Assembly: GCA_951802115.1 (NCBI GenBank)
Contig: CATOPL010000005.1
Span: forward strand, 109,876 to 173,875
DNA: 64,000 nt
Reading direction: 5' to 3'
DNA from: an uncultured Lachnospiraceae bacterium
GTDB lineage: Bacteria; Bacillota; Clostridia; Lachnospirales; Lachnospiraceae
The first letter of the stretch is position 1; each line of letters starts with the position of its first letter. The position numbers and the translations under genes were made by a program. The notes under the pieces are model-generated. The model made no database searches. It saw only the letters and a program-made list of their open reading frames with translations, and was not told the DNA's origin. Positions 15,794-24,846 of this stretch are shown here, in pieces.

Positions 15794-16501
15794 TTACATC
15801 AAATCATTTGTTTCCACTCTGTAAACAGACAGAAATGCGAAAATCAGTGAAATTACAGTTAAAATCACAGGAAAAACAACATTACCCGCCATGGTAAAAT
15901 CACCAATATTAGCCTCCGTTAAAAGTATCAGCAGAAAAGAAGCAACAATAGTTGCTTTTGACGATTTCATCGCCATACCGATAAAGAGGGCAATAAAGCT
16001 CATTGTAATCACCACTGCCGATTTTATAATCAGCTGTATATAAAATCCTGCACCTGTCATGTCAAAGTCCAGCGGAAAGGAGGATACCATAAAACAGGAA
16101 CCCGCTAAAACACATCCGTAGATCAGCAGCTTTGTCAGAACCAGAGCTGTAAAATTAAATACCCAGACTGCCAGCATCTGAGACGCAAGAATCTTCTGAC
16201 GTTTAATCGGATAAGAAAACATCAGATTCATGGTCCTGTTCTTGTACGCGCTGACGATAAAAGACGAAAGCATCACTGAAGTAAAGACCAGAAAAGACAT
16301 ACTTGTAAACAGTTCAACCGGAGCGGATATGGTTCCATTTCCGGGAGCGGCATCCGGCACGCCGGTCTCCGGATCATTCGCAATCCCAAGATAAGCCAGC
16401 GCAAACATGAACAAACAGAGAATAACTGCCAGTATTACCGCATTTCTCATATATTTCCTGACATTATTTTTTTCCCATTCCAGTTTCATCAGTTTTAACA
16501 T
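15794..16501 (-). CDS. ABC transporter permease (BcrB/ABC-2 type)
   Basis: A 235-aa membrane protein with about six hydrophobic segments (for example AVILAVILCLFMFALAYLGI and TIVASFLLILLTEANIG). It is preceded by, and overlaps by one base, an ATPase gene of the BcrA type. Such pairs export or remove peptide antibiotics from the membrane in self-protection and resistance systems. MNLMFSYPIKRQKIL is a motif common in this permease group. The two-component genes just upstream probably control it. The actual compound is unknown. Confidence 0.8.
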   Translation of the reverse strand: MLKLMKLEWEKNNVRKYMRNAVILAVILCLFMFALAYLGIANDPETGVPDAAPGNGTISAPVELFTSMSFLVFTSVMLSSFIVSAYKNRTMNLMFSYPIKRQKILASQMLAVWVFNFTALVLTKLLIYGCVLAGSCFMVSSFPLDFDMTGAGFYIQLIIKSAVVITMSFIALFIGMAMKSSKATIVASFLLILLTEANIGDFTMAGNVVFPVILTVISLIFAFLSVYRVETNDLM

Positions 16502-17418
16502 TATGCTCTCACCTCCGCAGTTAATTTCAGAAAATAATCTTCCAGTGTTTCTGCTTGTTTGCCCAAAGCCGTTACCGGAACACCGTTTAATGCCAGTACT
16601 TTGGACAAATCCTCCGTTGAAACCCTGCTGTCATAAATACGAATCTGTCCGTCTTCCATTATTTTAAAATTGGTAAGCCCAAACTTTTCAGAAAGCACCC
16701 AGGCCGCCTTCTTCCGGTCTCCTACGGACAATTCAATGCAAGCCAGACTCATCTGCCTGATCTCCTCCATACGGATCTCTTTTCTCATTCTGCCGTGGTG
16801 GATCACACCTACTGTATCTGCAATACTCTCAACTTCTGAAAGAATATGGGTGGAAATCATAATCGTGATTCCGTACTCTTTGCAAAGCGTCTTCAGCAAA
16901 TCGCGAATCTGCTTCATGCCTGCAGGATCCAGTCCGTTTGTAGGCTCGTCAAGCACAAGCAGTTCCGGCCTGCAGAGGATCGCCCGCGCAATCCCAAGAC
17001 GCTCCTTCATACCCAGAGAATAGTTTTTTACCGGCTTTCCCGCGGCCTCAGTCAATCCCAGCAAATCCAGAGTGTTCTCAATACTTCCATGATGATAGTA
17101 TCCCATATACTCAGTATGGAGTTTCAGGTTCTCATAACCGCTCATGTGATCATAAAAGGTAGGAAATTCAATAATGCTTCCCATCCTCTTCAACACTCCG
17201 TAAGACTGCGGCGTCAGTCTCTCTCCAAAAATTTCAATGCTTCCTTCCGTTGGTTTCCAGAGATTTGTAATCATTTTCATCACGGTTGTTTTGCCCGCTC
17301 CATTGGGACCGAGAAATCCATAGATTTCTCCTTTTCTGACGTGAAGACTGACATCTTTTACAAGTTCTTTTCCGCCAATGATTTTTGACAGATGATTTGT
17401 CTGCAGTATATACGCCAT
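16501..17418 (-). CDS. ABC transporter ATP-binding protein (BcrA type)
   Basis: A 305-aa ATPase. Walker A GPNGAGKTT near residues 38-46, the signature YSLGMKERLGIA, Walker B LLVLDEPTNGLDP, and the H-loop STHILSE are intact. IYGFLGPNGAGKTTVMKMIT, followed by IIEFPTFYDHMSGYENL, is typical of the bacitracin/lantibiotic exporter subgroup. The C-terminal about 80 residues are a dimerisation or regulatory extension. GGAGG precedes the ATG. It powers the adjacent permease. A 211-bp gap separates it from the histidine kinase gene and may hold its own promoter. Confidence 0.9.
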   Translation of the reverse strand: MAYILQTNHLSKIIGGKELVKDVSLHVRKGEIYGFLGPNGAGKTTVMKMITNLWKPTEGSIEIFGERLTPQSYGVLKRMGSIIEFPTFYDHMSGYENLKLHTEYMGYYHHGSIENTLDLLGLTEAAGKPVKNYSLGMKERLGIARAILCRPELLVLDEPTNGLDPAGMKQIRDLLKTLCKEYGITIMISTHILSEVESIADTVGVIHHGRMRKEIRMEEIRQMSLACIELSVGDRKKAAWVLSEKFGLTNFKIMEDGQIRIYDSRVSTEDLSKVLALNGVPVTALGKQAETLEDYFLKLTAEVRA

Positions 17419-17629
17419 GTTCCTTGCCTCCTTCTACATTCATATACTCTCGCAGTCACTTGAAGTACCTTTGAGTAATATCATTGTAGCAGACAGTATT
17501 TTCAAAGCTCTTGAATAAATCTTACAAATTCCTTTCGCGGCATTCTACAAACTGCAATAAGTGAACGTGAGACAAACATACTGCAAAATACGATGTACAG
17601 ACAACGTAAAATTCTGTTCTCAGGCACTT

Positions 17630-18568
17630 CTATGACATCCTTTTAAGCCTGACTGTAAACGTAGTTTTTTCATGAGGAGTACTGTCCAGCGTAATATCTC
17701 CTCCCAGCTGCAGCGCCAGATTTTTCGCAATCGTAAGCCCCAGACCGTTCCCCTGTATCCTGCGGCTCCTCGAATCTTCCATGGTAAAAAGACGGTCAAA
17801 CACATATTCTGCAGACGATTTTTCGATTCCCTGTCCTTTGTCAATGACATCCACATATACATGTTTCTGGTCTGTTCTCAGAAATACCCCCAGATATTTT
17901 CCTTCAGATCCATATCGAATTACATTGGATACAAGATTGAACAAAATCCTCTGTATGGCTTCCTGATTGCCCTGCACATAAACCGTATGTTCCGGAAGTA
18001 CGATCTCTACCTGAAAATCCGCTTTCGACAGCAGTTCATAAAAGTCCAAAACACTTTCTCTGCAGCTTTCACAGATATCAATCCTGGAAAGCTCCAGATC
18101 CATATCTCCCGCCTCTATTTTTGCCAGTGTAAAGAACTGGTTAATCAACTCTATCACGCCTTGGGCTTTCTGTTCCGTCTTTGCCAGCATTTCCTGCGTG
18201 ACCCCTTTGTTCATCCGCATAATTTCCAGATATCCCAGCACAACCGTCATCGGTGTTTTCATATCGTGAGAAATATTGGACAGCATTTTTTTGGAAGCCA
18301 TTTCCGAACGACGATAATCCGCCTTAACTTTCAGCTGCTCCTCCAAAAGACGGTTGATTTGCGCTGCCAGTTCTTTCAGTTCTTCGTTTTCGGTAAAAAT
18401 CATGATCCTCTCGCTGCTGTTTGTATCCAGTATTTCCTTCAGCTTCCCGTGAATATTGTGTAAGCTTGTCTGCATACCGGTCCGAAAAGAAAATTGCTGA
18501 TACAGAATAATGCAGAGCATAAACAGTATGCAAAGACACAGAAAAAATATAATTGCAGTTTCACTCAT
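17630..18568 (-). CDS. Sensor histidine kinase
   Basis: A 312-aa membrane kinase with a single evident transmembrane helix at residues about 4-24 and almost no extracellular part. It has a short linker, then HisKA with the phospho-acceptor His101 in SNISHDMKTPM, the N-box FNLVSNVIRY, the G1 box DKGQGIE and the G2 box GNGLGLTIAK. The start overlaps the regulator stop by 4 bp (ATGA). With so little sensor domain, it may sense through the membrane or via the neighbouring ABC transporter, as in antimicrobial-peptide response systems (inference). Confidence 0.9.
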   Translation of the reverse strand: MSETAIIFFLCLCILFMLCIILYQQFSFRTGMQTSLHNIHGKLKEILDTNSSERIMIFTENEELKELAAQINRLLEEQLKVKADYRRSEMASKKMLSNISHDMKTPMTVVLGYLEIMRMNKGVTQEMLAKTEQKAQGVIELINQFFTLAKIEAGDMDLELSRIDICESCRESVLDFYELLSKADFQVEIVLPEHTVYVQGNQEAIQRILFNLVSNVIRYGSEGKYLGVFLRTDQKHVYVDVIDKGQGIEKSSAEYVFDRLFTMEDSRSRRIQGNGLGLTIAKNLALQLGGDITLDSTPHEKTTFTVRLKRMS

Positions 18569-19266
18569 AATTTATCCCCCAGTTTATAACCGATTCCCCA
18601 CACTGTGATCACATACCGGGGATGCCTGGAATCGTCCTCTATCTTATTTCTCAATCTGCTGATATGTACGTTTACAGCATTTTCATCTCCATAATAGGCA
18701 TCATTCCACACAAAAGAATAAAGCTGCTCTTTTGTATAGACCTTTTTGGGATTTTGCAGCAAAAGCTTCAGAATCTCAAACTCTTTTACCGTCAGTTCAA
18801 CTGCCTCTCCCTTTTTCATAAGCGTATGATCAGACAGGTTCATCTTCAGATCCCCGGCGGTGAGAACAGAGGGAACCGCTGCAGACGCATTGTCATACTG
18901 TATGGTTCTTCGAAGTGCGGCCTTGATTCTCGCCAGAACTTCCGCCACCGAAAACGGTTTTGTGATATAGTCATCTGCCCCCAGCCCCAGTCCTAACGTT
19001 TTATCGCTTTCCGTATCTTTGGCGGAGATAATAATAATCGGCACAAAACTGTTTTTACGGATATACTGCATGACATCCATGCCGCTGATCTTCGGTATCA
19101 TCAGATCCAGCAGTACAAGATGGACAGAATCCGTATCAAATCTGTCGCAGGCTTCCTGCCCGTCAAAAGCACAGACTACATCATAATTTTCCATTGTCAG
19201 ATAATTTTTCAGCATAATACTGATCTCTGTGTCGTCTTCCACAAGCAGGATCTTATAATTATTCAT
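18565..19266 (-). CDS. Response regulator transcription factor (OmpR/PhoB family)
   Basis: Starts at ATG 19266 (MNNYKILLVEDD) with GGGTGG upstream; the ORF from 19308 adds 14 unlikely residues. The receiver domain has the acidic pair at residues 11-12, phospho-Asp54 in LVLLDLMIP and the Lys of DDYITKPFS. The winged-helix DNA-binding domain follows (ELTVKEFEILKLLLQNPKKV, NVHISRLRNKIEDD, VWGIGYKL). It is the first gene of the four-gene set with the kinase and ABC transporter. Likely target: the ABC genes downstream. Confidence 0.92.
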   Translation of the reverse strand: MNNYKILLVEDDTEISIMLKNYLTMENYDVVCAFDGQEACDRFDTDSVHLVLLDLMIPKISGMDVMQYIRKNSFVPIIIISAKDTESDKTLGLGLGADDYITKPFSVAEVLARIKAALRRTIQYDNASAAVPSVLTAGDLKMNLSDHTLMKKGEAVELTVKEFEILKLLLQNPKKVYTKEQLYSFVWNDAYYGDENAVNVHISRLRNKIEDDSRHPRYVITVWGIGYKLGDKL

Positions 19267-19559
19267 GACGAACCACCCTTCTGTTTTTATGCTGACAAAC
19301 AGTCTCACACAGACTTTCCAGTATTTTTCAACGCTGAGACAGCATACCTATGAATTGCCAATGGACACTTCGTGGGCCCCTCCTCATTACAAAGGACCAG
19401 CGCCCTTCAAATGAAGCTTAAAGAAACAGTGTTAGCCGTAACAGGCTGTATGTTGGCAAAATTTCAATGCAATTTACTTATAAATAAAAGTCAATAAGTA
19501 TAAATTTATGATAATATTATAGTGTGAATAAAATCTCAAATCAAGAAGGTAAATAGAAA

Positions 19560-20141
19560 ATGAATGATACATACGAAAGTAAAGAAACCTCTGTCAGTAA
19601 CAACTCCGGGACTTTTGTCTGTCACTATTGTTCTTTGCTGGGCGGCATTACCATTTCAGCCAAAAACAATCAGATTACCGGGCTCTGGTTCGATGATCAG
19701 AAATATTTCGGCTCCACTCTGCCGGAGAATTATACAGAAAAAACGCTGCTGGTTTTTGAAGAGACAAAAAGATGGCTTGACATCTATTTCAGCGGCAAGG
19801 CGCCTGATTTTACCCCGCCGATTCTAATGGAGGCAACGCCGTTTCGCAAAGCTGTGTGGAATATTCTGCTGACAATCCCATTTGGCCAAACCATGACCTA
19901 CGGTGAAATTGCGGACAAAATCGCCAGACAAAAAGGACTTGACAAAATGTCTGCACAGGCAGTAGGCGGTGCCACAGGGCACAATCCCATCTCTCTGATC
20001 ATCCCCTGTCACAGAGTAGTCGGTACGAATGGAAGCCTGACCGGATATGCAGGCGGTATTGAGAAAAAGAAGCGGCTTCTTACGCTGGAAAAAGCAGATA
20101 TGTCAGCCTTGTTTATACCAAAGAAAGGAACCGCATTATAA
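19560..20141 (+). CDS. ogt: Methylated-DNA-[protein]-cysteine S-methyltransferase
   Basis: Suicide repair protein that transfers the methyl group from O6-methylguanine to its own Cys. The active-site motif LIIPCHRVVGTNG places the acceptor at Cys150; the helix-turn-helix region PFGQTMTYGEIADKIA and the Asn hinge/GGATGHNP region are intact. 193 aa includes about 18 extra N-terminal residues before the Ada/Ogt N-domain. An AAGAAGG ribosome binding site is present. Single gene facing right, divergent from the two-component operon. Confidence 0.93.
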   Translation: MNDTYESKETSVSNNSGTFVCHYCSLLGGITISAKNNQITGLWFDDQKYFGSTLPENYTEKTLLVFEETKRWLDIYFSGKAPDFTPPILMEATPFRKAVWNILLTIPFGQTMTYGEIADKIARQKGLDKMSAQAVGGATGHNPISLIIPCHRVVGTNGSLTGYAGGIEKKKRLLTLEKADMSALFIPKKGTAL

Positions 20142-20173
20142 CGAATTCATGCGATGATAATGGAAAAAGGGGC

Positions 20174-20902
20174 TTATTTCGCCCCTTCCTCCAGATACGA
20201 CAAGATTCCCATACTGACTGCCCAGGCAATCTGATTCTGGTAGCTGTCCTCCTGCAGTTTTTTAGCCTCCTCCCAGTTGCTCAGGAAACCGCATTCCACA
20301 ATTACAATCGGAACTTCTGTTTTCTTCAGCAGATAATAGCTTTCATTTGCTTTCGCCTGCCGGTGATTTTCAGGGTCCACATGAGCAATCAGCTTTGCCT
20401 GAATAGTCTCTGCCAGCTGTTTTCCTTCATGAGAAGTACCGTAATAAAACACCTGCGCACCAGTCACATATTCCTCATGATAGCTGTTCTGGTGAATGCT
20501 GACCACACAGTCCGGCTGTTTCTCATTGATCAGGCCGCAGCGATTCTTCATATCCTGAACTTTTTTATTGGAAGTCTGTTCCTCATAAAGTCCTTTGTCC
20601 GACTCCCTTGTCATTACCACCTCAACGTCCTGCTGTTCCAGAAGTTTCTGAACCTTTTTGGCAATTATCAGGTTCAGATCCTTCTCCAGAGAATCGTCCA
20701 CTCCGATTTTGCCCGGATCATTTCCTCCATGCCCTGCGTCAATTACAACCGTCCATTTCTTTTCCCTTACCTGCACCTGACTGCTAAGAACCCGCTCCCA
20801 GCCTCTTTCAGCCAGAATACATGCGCATAAAATCAATATAACAGACATCAGTAATTCCAGTTTTTTTCTTTCCAAAACAAAACCGCCGCATATATTTTCC
20901 AT
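20174..20902 (-). CDS. N-acetylmuramoyl-L-alanine amidase (Amidase_3, CwlD-like)
   Basis: Exported or membrane-anchored zinc amidase that cleaves stem peptides from peptidoglycan. A hydrophobic segment near residues 17-32 (LLMSVILILCACILAE) is the signal anchor. Zinc and catalytic motifs are VVIDAGHGGNDPG, CVVSIHQNSYH and IVIVECGFLSN. 242 aa resembles CwlD. The start is doubtful: ATG 20902 lies in the loop of a 16-bp terminator-like hairpin without a ribosome binding site. TTG at the VLERKK region or the Met of MSVILIL are alternatives. It follows the GH18 gene by 48 bp. Confidence 0.85.
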   Translation of the reverse strand: MENICGGFVLERKKLELLMSVILILCACILAERGWERVLSSQVQVREKKWTVVIDAGHGGNDPGKIGVDDSLEKDLNLIIAKKVQKLLEQQDVEVVMTRESDKGLYEEQTSNKKVQDMKNRCGLINEKQPDCVVSIHQNSYHEEYVTGAQVFYYGTSHEGKQLAETIQAKLIAHVDPENHRQAKANESYYLLKKTEVPIVIVECGFLSNWEEAKKLQEDSYQNQIAWAVSMGILSYLEEGAK

Positions 20903-20918
20903 AAAATATATGCGGCGG
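20883..20918 (-). terminator. Strong hairpin terminator after the GH18 gene
   Basis: CCGCCGCATATATTTT and AAAATATATGCGGCGG form a perfect 16-bp stem around a 4-nt loop. On the minus strand it is followed by TTTTGTTTTGG, as in an intrinsic terminator. It overlaps the annotated 5' end of the amidase gene. Confidence 0.7.
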
Positions 20919-20950
20919 CATGTTTTCTGATTCCATATGTCTGTTCTGCG

Positions 20951-22753
20951 TCAGTTCACATATCTGAGAATAATATCCCAGATACCTGCCCGCTCATATC
21001 CGAGCCTCCAGGACGCAACTCCTGCCAGTTCATATTGTTTAATCAGTTTTAATTTTTCTTCAATCGAACGCTCTTCCTCCATCCACATCTGGTAAATACT
21101 GCCTTCATATTCCAGTTCAATATAATACTGGCCGCTTGTCTCATCCCACACCGGTTCTATACTGTTGTTCACTGCCTTCTGGTCTGCGCCGTCCATACTC
21201 AGAGCTTCGCTGGTCACTTCCCCGTTCTCATCTGTTCTCCAGAAGCGGGTATAAAACGGTATGGCATTGATAACTTTTTCTTTTGGAACCTCTTTAAGCG
21301 TATTCTCAATCCCGTTTTCCACAAAACCGATCGATGCTACAGAACCTGCGGTTTCAGAATTTCCAGGCGTCTCATCATAACCCATAATAATTACATAATC
21401 TGCGAAAACGCCCTGCTCCGCCCGGTTATAAAACTTATTATACTCTGCCGGAACATAGTTGTCCACCGAGAGAACAATACCATTCAGACGGCACATAATA
21501 GACAGCTCTCTGATAAACTGTACATATCCCCTTGCACTGTCCTCATTAATGAACTCCATATCCAGATTCAGACCGTCCAGTCCATACTGAATTGCCTGAG
21601 CGATCAGATTATTTACCAGCCTCTGACGACTGGTCGTTTTCGAAAAAATCTCAAAATCCAGTATGGTATCTTTGTATTTGATATCCTCCACCAGTCCCCA
21701 TACTTCTACGTTGTTCTGATGGCAGTAGTTCACATAATCCTGATCTGCCAGAGATTCAATGTTACCGTCATTATCACTTAAGAAGAACCAGGTCGGTGAG
21801 ACGGTTGTAATTCCTTTTGTGTTGGCCAGCACACGGTAAATGTTCTCATTGGCATCTTTATTCGTCACCTGATGCCAGGACAGATTAATGGTATGATCTT
21901 TTACAATATTTGTATATACCGGTTCTGAAAATTCAGGTTCTTCCAGCGTTTCTTTCAATACAGAAGAAATCTGTTTATCCCTCACATAACCGATATATCC
22001 GTCTTTTGTAAGAACACGGGTCCACCCGTCTATCTCCTCGCCTTCCTCCAGCACAAATATTGTACTGCCTTTATCCGCTGTCGTCAGAATCGGACTTTTA
22101 ATCCCTGCCTGATAACGAACCTGCACTTTTTTCTGTGCCGTCACAACATCTTTTTCCCCAAATTCATTGACAATATGCACATGATTTGGATCTTCCCAGT
22201 ATTCATATGTGAAATTTGTATATTTATTTATAAAATCCAGCGCAACAAAAGCATAATCTCCATCTGCACGGAGAATCACATAGTCCTCACTCTGCTTGGC
22301 TTTTGCCACCGAATAATCGCTGCTTCCTACCTGCGCGCTCACCAGCTCTGTCGGAAGCGCATACAGATACAGATTTTCTGATGCATCCCAGTAAAACCTT
22401 GAATTCAGATACTGATAAACTGTCTCCACATTCAGATAAACTCTGCCGTCGATCAGCCTCCCCTTATCTTCAATCATCTGATCATTGATCAGAACAGCGA
22501 TCTCCTGATCATTCTGCAGATTAAAATACTCTTCTGTATCAGCCAGTTCTTTTGAAGGAGAATATTTATCATACAGAAACTTTCCCACTATTGCGCTGCT
22601 CACTGCCAGAATCAGTAAAACAATGATCAAGACCATCTGCTGCTGCGGATTACGCCTCTTTCTTCTTTTTCTGGAGCGTTTTTTTCTGTCCCCCGTATTC
22701 TGCGTTCTTTTTTTTCGCCGCTCTTCTCTCTCTTCCGTTTCTTCTCTTATCAT
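20951..22753 (-). CDS. GH18 domain protein with SH3 domain (YaaH-like cell-wall hydrolase)
   Basis: A 600-aa type II membrane protein. Residues 1-38 are extremely basic and cytoplasmic, and a single membrane segment follows at about 41-57. A copper-amine-oxidase-N-like region spans about 80-200, an SH3-like domain about 205-265, and a GH18 barrel about 280-600. The catalytic strand LDGLNLDMEFI keeps the Glu (residue 400) of the DxxDxDxE motif, with Asn in place of the first inner Asp. Related proteins remodel peptidoglycan or spore cortex; the substrate is inferred. Confidence 0.85.
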   Translation of the reverse strand: MIREETEEREERRKKRTQNTGDRKKRSRKRRKRRNPQQQMVLIIVLLILAVSSAIVGKFLYDKYSPSKELADTEEYFNLQNDQEIAVLINDQMIEDKGRLIDGRVYLNVETVYQYLNSRFYWDASENLYLYALPTELVSAQVGSSDYSVAKAKQSEDYVILRADGDYAFVALDFINKYTNFTYEYWEDPNHVHIVNEFGEKDVVTAQKKVQVRYQAGIKSPILTTADKGSTIFVLEEGEEIDGWTRVLTKDGYIGYVRDKQISSVLKETLEEPEFSEPVYTNIVKDHTINLSWHQVTNKDANENIYRVLANTKGITTVSPTWFFLSDNDGNIESLADQDYVNYCHQNNVEVWGLVEDIKYKDTILDFEIFSKTTSRQRLVNNLIAQAIQYGLDGLNLDMEFINEDSARGYVQFIRELSIMCRLNGIVLSVDNYVPAEYNKFYNRAEQGVFADYVIIMGYDETPGNSETAGSVASIGFVENGIENTLKEVPKEKVINAIPFYTRFWRTDENGEVTSEALSMDGADQKAVNNSIEPVWDETSGQYYIELEYEGSIYQMWMEEERSIEEKLKLIKQYELAGVASWRLGYERAGIWDIILRYVN

Positions 22754-23522
22754 GAATGTCCTCCTGACTACTTTATCCCTCGTGCCGTGTTATCGGATTC
22801 TCTTTTCATCAGCTCCCATTTCTGTCTGTTTTTCCTGTGTATGGTACCATTTATATTTATCAACATCCTGCAGAAGAATTTGTGGAATATAAACATTACT
22901 GTTCAGATGTACGCCGGCCCAGACAAAACCCTTCCGGAAAACGCGGTCTATGAAGCGAAAAAAACCGACTGCATGTCAAAAAGAGTAATCTGCCGACAGC
23001 GACATCTGTACCGGCGCACAAATAAACAGTAAGTATGGTATCATGTCTGTCGACATTATACCACAGGACAGCCGTTCTAACCACTATAAATCTCAGGCAT
23101 GGAGACTTTTCTTTCTGGTTTCATTTTTTAACAGATTTCCCGGCTGCCGCTGATTTCATTCATGGCATGTACACATTTCCAAAAGAAGATCATGTGATAT
23201 ATTATGTCTGTGGAATCTGGTACGGTTGTCCTCCGGACAATACCGCAATCCTTCCGTCAGAACAATCATGCACAAGCCATTAGCCATGCATCCCCCCTTT
23301 GCAGTTATAAAACAATTGGAATTTGATCACTGATACTGTGAAAAGAATCAGAAATTTAGACTTACAGTTATATTATACACAACATTTACCCTTTTACAAG
23401 AAGTATTCACAAAAATTTCAGAATATTTTCCTCTAATTCACAACCTGTCAGGCTTTACATCTTCCTGTTTTTTGTTTATACTATACTAAACTATAAAATA
23501 ATTCCAAACAGGTTGTGATTGC
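22754..23522. other. Long noncoding interval with divergent promoters
   Basis: 769 bp without a convincing gene; the track ORFs here lack ribosome binding sites and family resemblance. On the minus strand TATAAT occurs at 23060-23055, about 300 nt before the GH18 start, and another TATAAT at 23377-23372 with TTGTAA 16 bp upstream. Near 23480-23500 TTGTTTATACTATACTAAAC followed by TATAAAAT could drive mecA. The long transcribed leader of the GH18 gene is unexplained. Confidence 0.4.
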
Positions 23523-24254
23523 ATGAAAATAGAAAAAATTAATGAAAACAAAATACGCTGCCTCCTGACGCGCGATGATCTGGAAGTCCGTCACATCAAG
23601 CTCAGCGAGATTGCCTATGGGTCAGAAAAGGCCCGTTCTCTGTTCCGCGACATGATGGAACAGGCCGCTCATCAGTTTGGCTTCGAGGCTGACAATATTC
23701 CGCTGATGATCGAAGCAATTCCGATGCCGAACGAATGCATCATCCTTGATATTACCAAGGTTTCTGATCCGGAAGAGCTGGACACCAGATTTTCCAGATT
23801 TTCTCAGAGTGCCGGTGATTCCTCTGAATCTTCCAAGGACTTTCTGCCTGACGGAGCGGACGAAGTCCTGGATCTGTTCCAGAAGCTTCTTGAGCATCGC
23901 CTGAAAAACGCGCCCAAGGAAGCACGGGAAGAGCAGGCAGCCACGCTTGCCAGCGAACTGGATATGCGTAAGCTCTATCTGTTCCGGCGTCTGGACTCCA
24001 TCATAGAAGCTTCTCTGATTTTAAAAGATATCTATCATGGAGAGAACCGTCTCTACAAGAATCCGGATACTACGCAATATCATCTGGTAATTACCAAATC
24101 AGACCATACGCCTGAACAGTTTAACAAGGTGTGCAATATTCTCTCTGAATATGGTTCAAACGGCAAGTATTCTGCTTCCCATGAAGCCTATATGAAAGAA
24201 CATTTTACGCTTCTCATAGACGGCAGCGCACTGCAGCAGCTGTCACAGATCTAA
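23523..24254 (+). CDS. mecA: Adaptor protein MecA
   Basis: Adaptor that delivers unfolded or specific substrates to the ClpC AAA+ chaperone in Gram-positive bacteria. The N-terminal substrate-binding domain (MKIEKINENKIRCLLTRDDL, FRDMMEQAAHQFGFEADNIP) is linked by an acidic region of about residues 95-130 to the C-terminal ClpC-binding domain (YHGENRLYKNPDTTQYHLVI, YMKEHFTLLIDG). 243 aa is standard. AGGTTG precedes the ATG. Monocistronic and convergent with the DUF1858 gene. Confidence 0.9.
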   Translation: MKIEKINENKIRCLLTRDDLEVRHIKLSEIAYGSEKARSLFRDMMEQAAHQFGFEADNIPLMIEAIPMPNECIILDITKVSDPEELDTRFSRFSQSAGDSSESSKDFLPDGADEVLDLFQKLLEHRLKNAPKEAREEQAATLASELDMRKLYLFRRLDSIIEASLILKDIYHGENRLYKNPDTTQYHLVITKSDHTPEQFNKVCNILSEYGSNGKYSASHEAYMKEHFTLLIDGSALQQLSQI

Positions 24255-24263
24255 GTCCCAAAA

Positions 24264-24368
24264 AGGGCTGACAGAAAAATATGCCCCGACGGTAAGACAG
24301 GCAGCATTGTTCGATTCACCTGATACAAACGCCTGCCATACGCCGGAGCTGCGTTTTCTGTCAGCCCT
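24264..24368. repeat. Nested inverted repeat between convergent genes
   Basis: AGGGCTGACAGAAAA (24264-24278) pairs perfectly with TTTTCTGTCAGCCCT (24354-24368), 75 nt apart. Within it GGCAG pairs with CTGCC and CCGACGGTA roughly with TACGCCGG. This is more elaborate than an ordinary terminator and may be a small mobile repeat or a structured RNA. Confidence 0.45.
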
Positions 24369-24407
24369 GCTACAATCTGCTGTCTTGCCCCCTGAATTTT
24401 TTCTCCA

Positions 24408-24608
24408 TTATGCTCCAAGGAAATTATTCAGTCTTGCAACCAGTACATCTGGATCCATTCCATGAACCACCGCCGCTTCTTCCAGGCTCTCTGCCTGCGC
24501 AGAAGGACAGCCTATACAATGCATGCCTTCCCGCATGAGAATCGGAACGATATTCGGATCCATTTTCACCAGATCTGCAATGATCATATCTTTTGAAATC
24601 TTAGCCAT
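24408..24608 (-). CDS. DUF1858 domain-containing protein
   Basis: A 66-aa protein MAKISKDMIIADLVKMDPNI, with VPILMREGMHCIGCPSAQAE, the CxxC pair typical of the DUF1858 group found in anaerobes. The Cys pair suggests metal or redox chemistry, possibly linked to Fe-S or sulfur metabolism, but this is unproven. AGGTTACCT-type ribosome binding site. Single gene. Confidence 0.85.
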   Translation of the reverse strand: MAKISKDMIIADLVKMDPNIVPILMREGMHCIGCPSAQAESLEEAAVVHGMDPDVLVARLNNFLGA

Positions 24609-24684
24609 TTCAGGTAACCTCCTATTGTATTTTCACCGTGCGGTTTTATTTTGCCGCATATGAGCATATTATAAGCCTATTCAC

Positions 24685-24712
24685 TTGCAAAATCAAGGGA
24701 GTATGATATAAT
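24685..24712 (+). promoter_or_regulatory. Promoter upstream of the MerR gene
   Basis: TTGCAA (24685-24690), 16-bp spacer, TATAAT (24707-24712). Transcription would produce a leader of about 125 nt. Confidence 0.55.
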
Positions 24713-24821
24713 TTAACCAGTTCAGTCATGCCTGGGTTACTTTTCACACCCACGCCAACCGGCCGTCCGATGCTGGCAGATCATCCTGCCGGCAGTTTTC
24801 ACGGCATGACAGGACCGTTAA
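24713..24821 (+). promoter_or_regulatory. Three-way-junction-like leader of the MerR gene
   Basis: An outer stem TTAAC (24713-24717)/GTTAA (24817-24821) continues as GTCATGCC (24725-24732)/GGCATGAC (24803-24810). Two inner hairpins occur: GGGT/ACCC near 24734-24752 and GCTGGCAG/CTGCCGGC near 24772-24793. It ends about 15 nt before the ribosome binding site. No riboswitch class was recognised. Confidence 0.4.
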
Positions 24822-24846
24822 CAATTTCACAGGTGGAGGGATGTAT

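Noticed and set aside
22787-23032. Small plus-strand ORFs in the mecA upstream gap
   Set aside because: No ribosome binding site, no recognisable family and overlap with competing frames; treated as noncoding.
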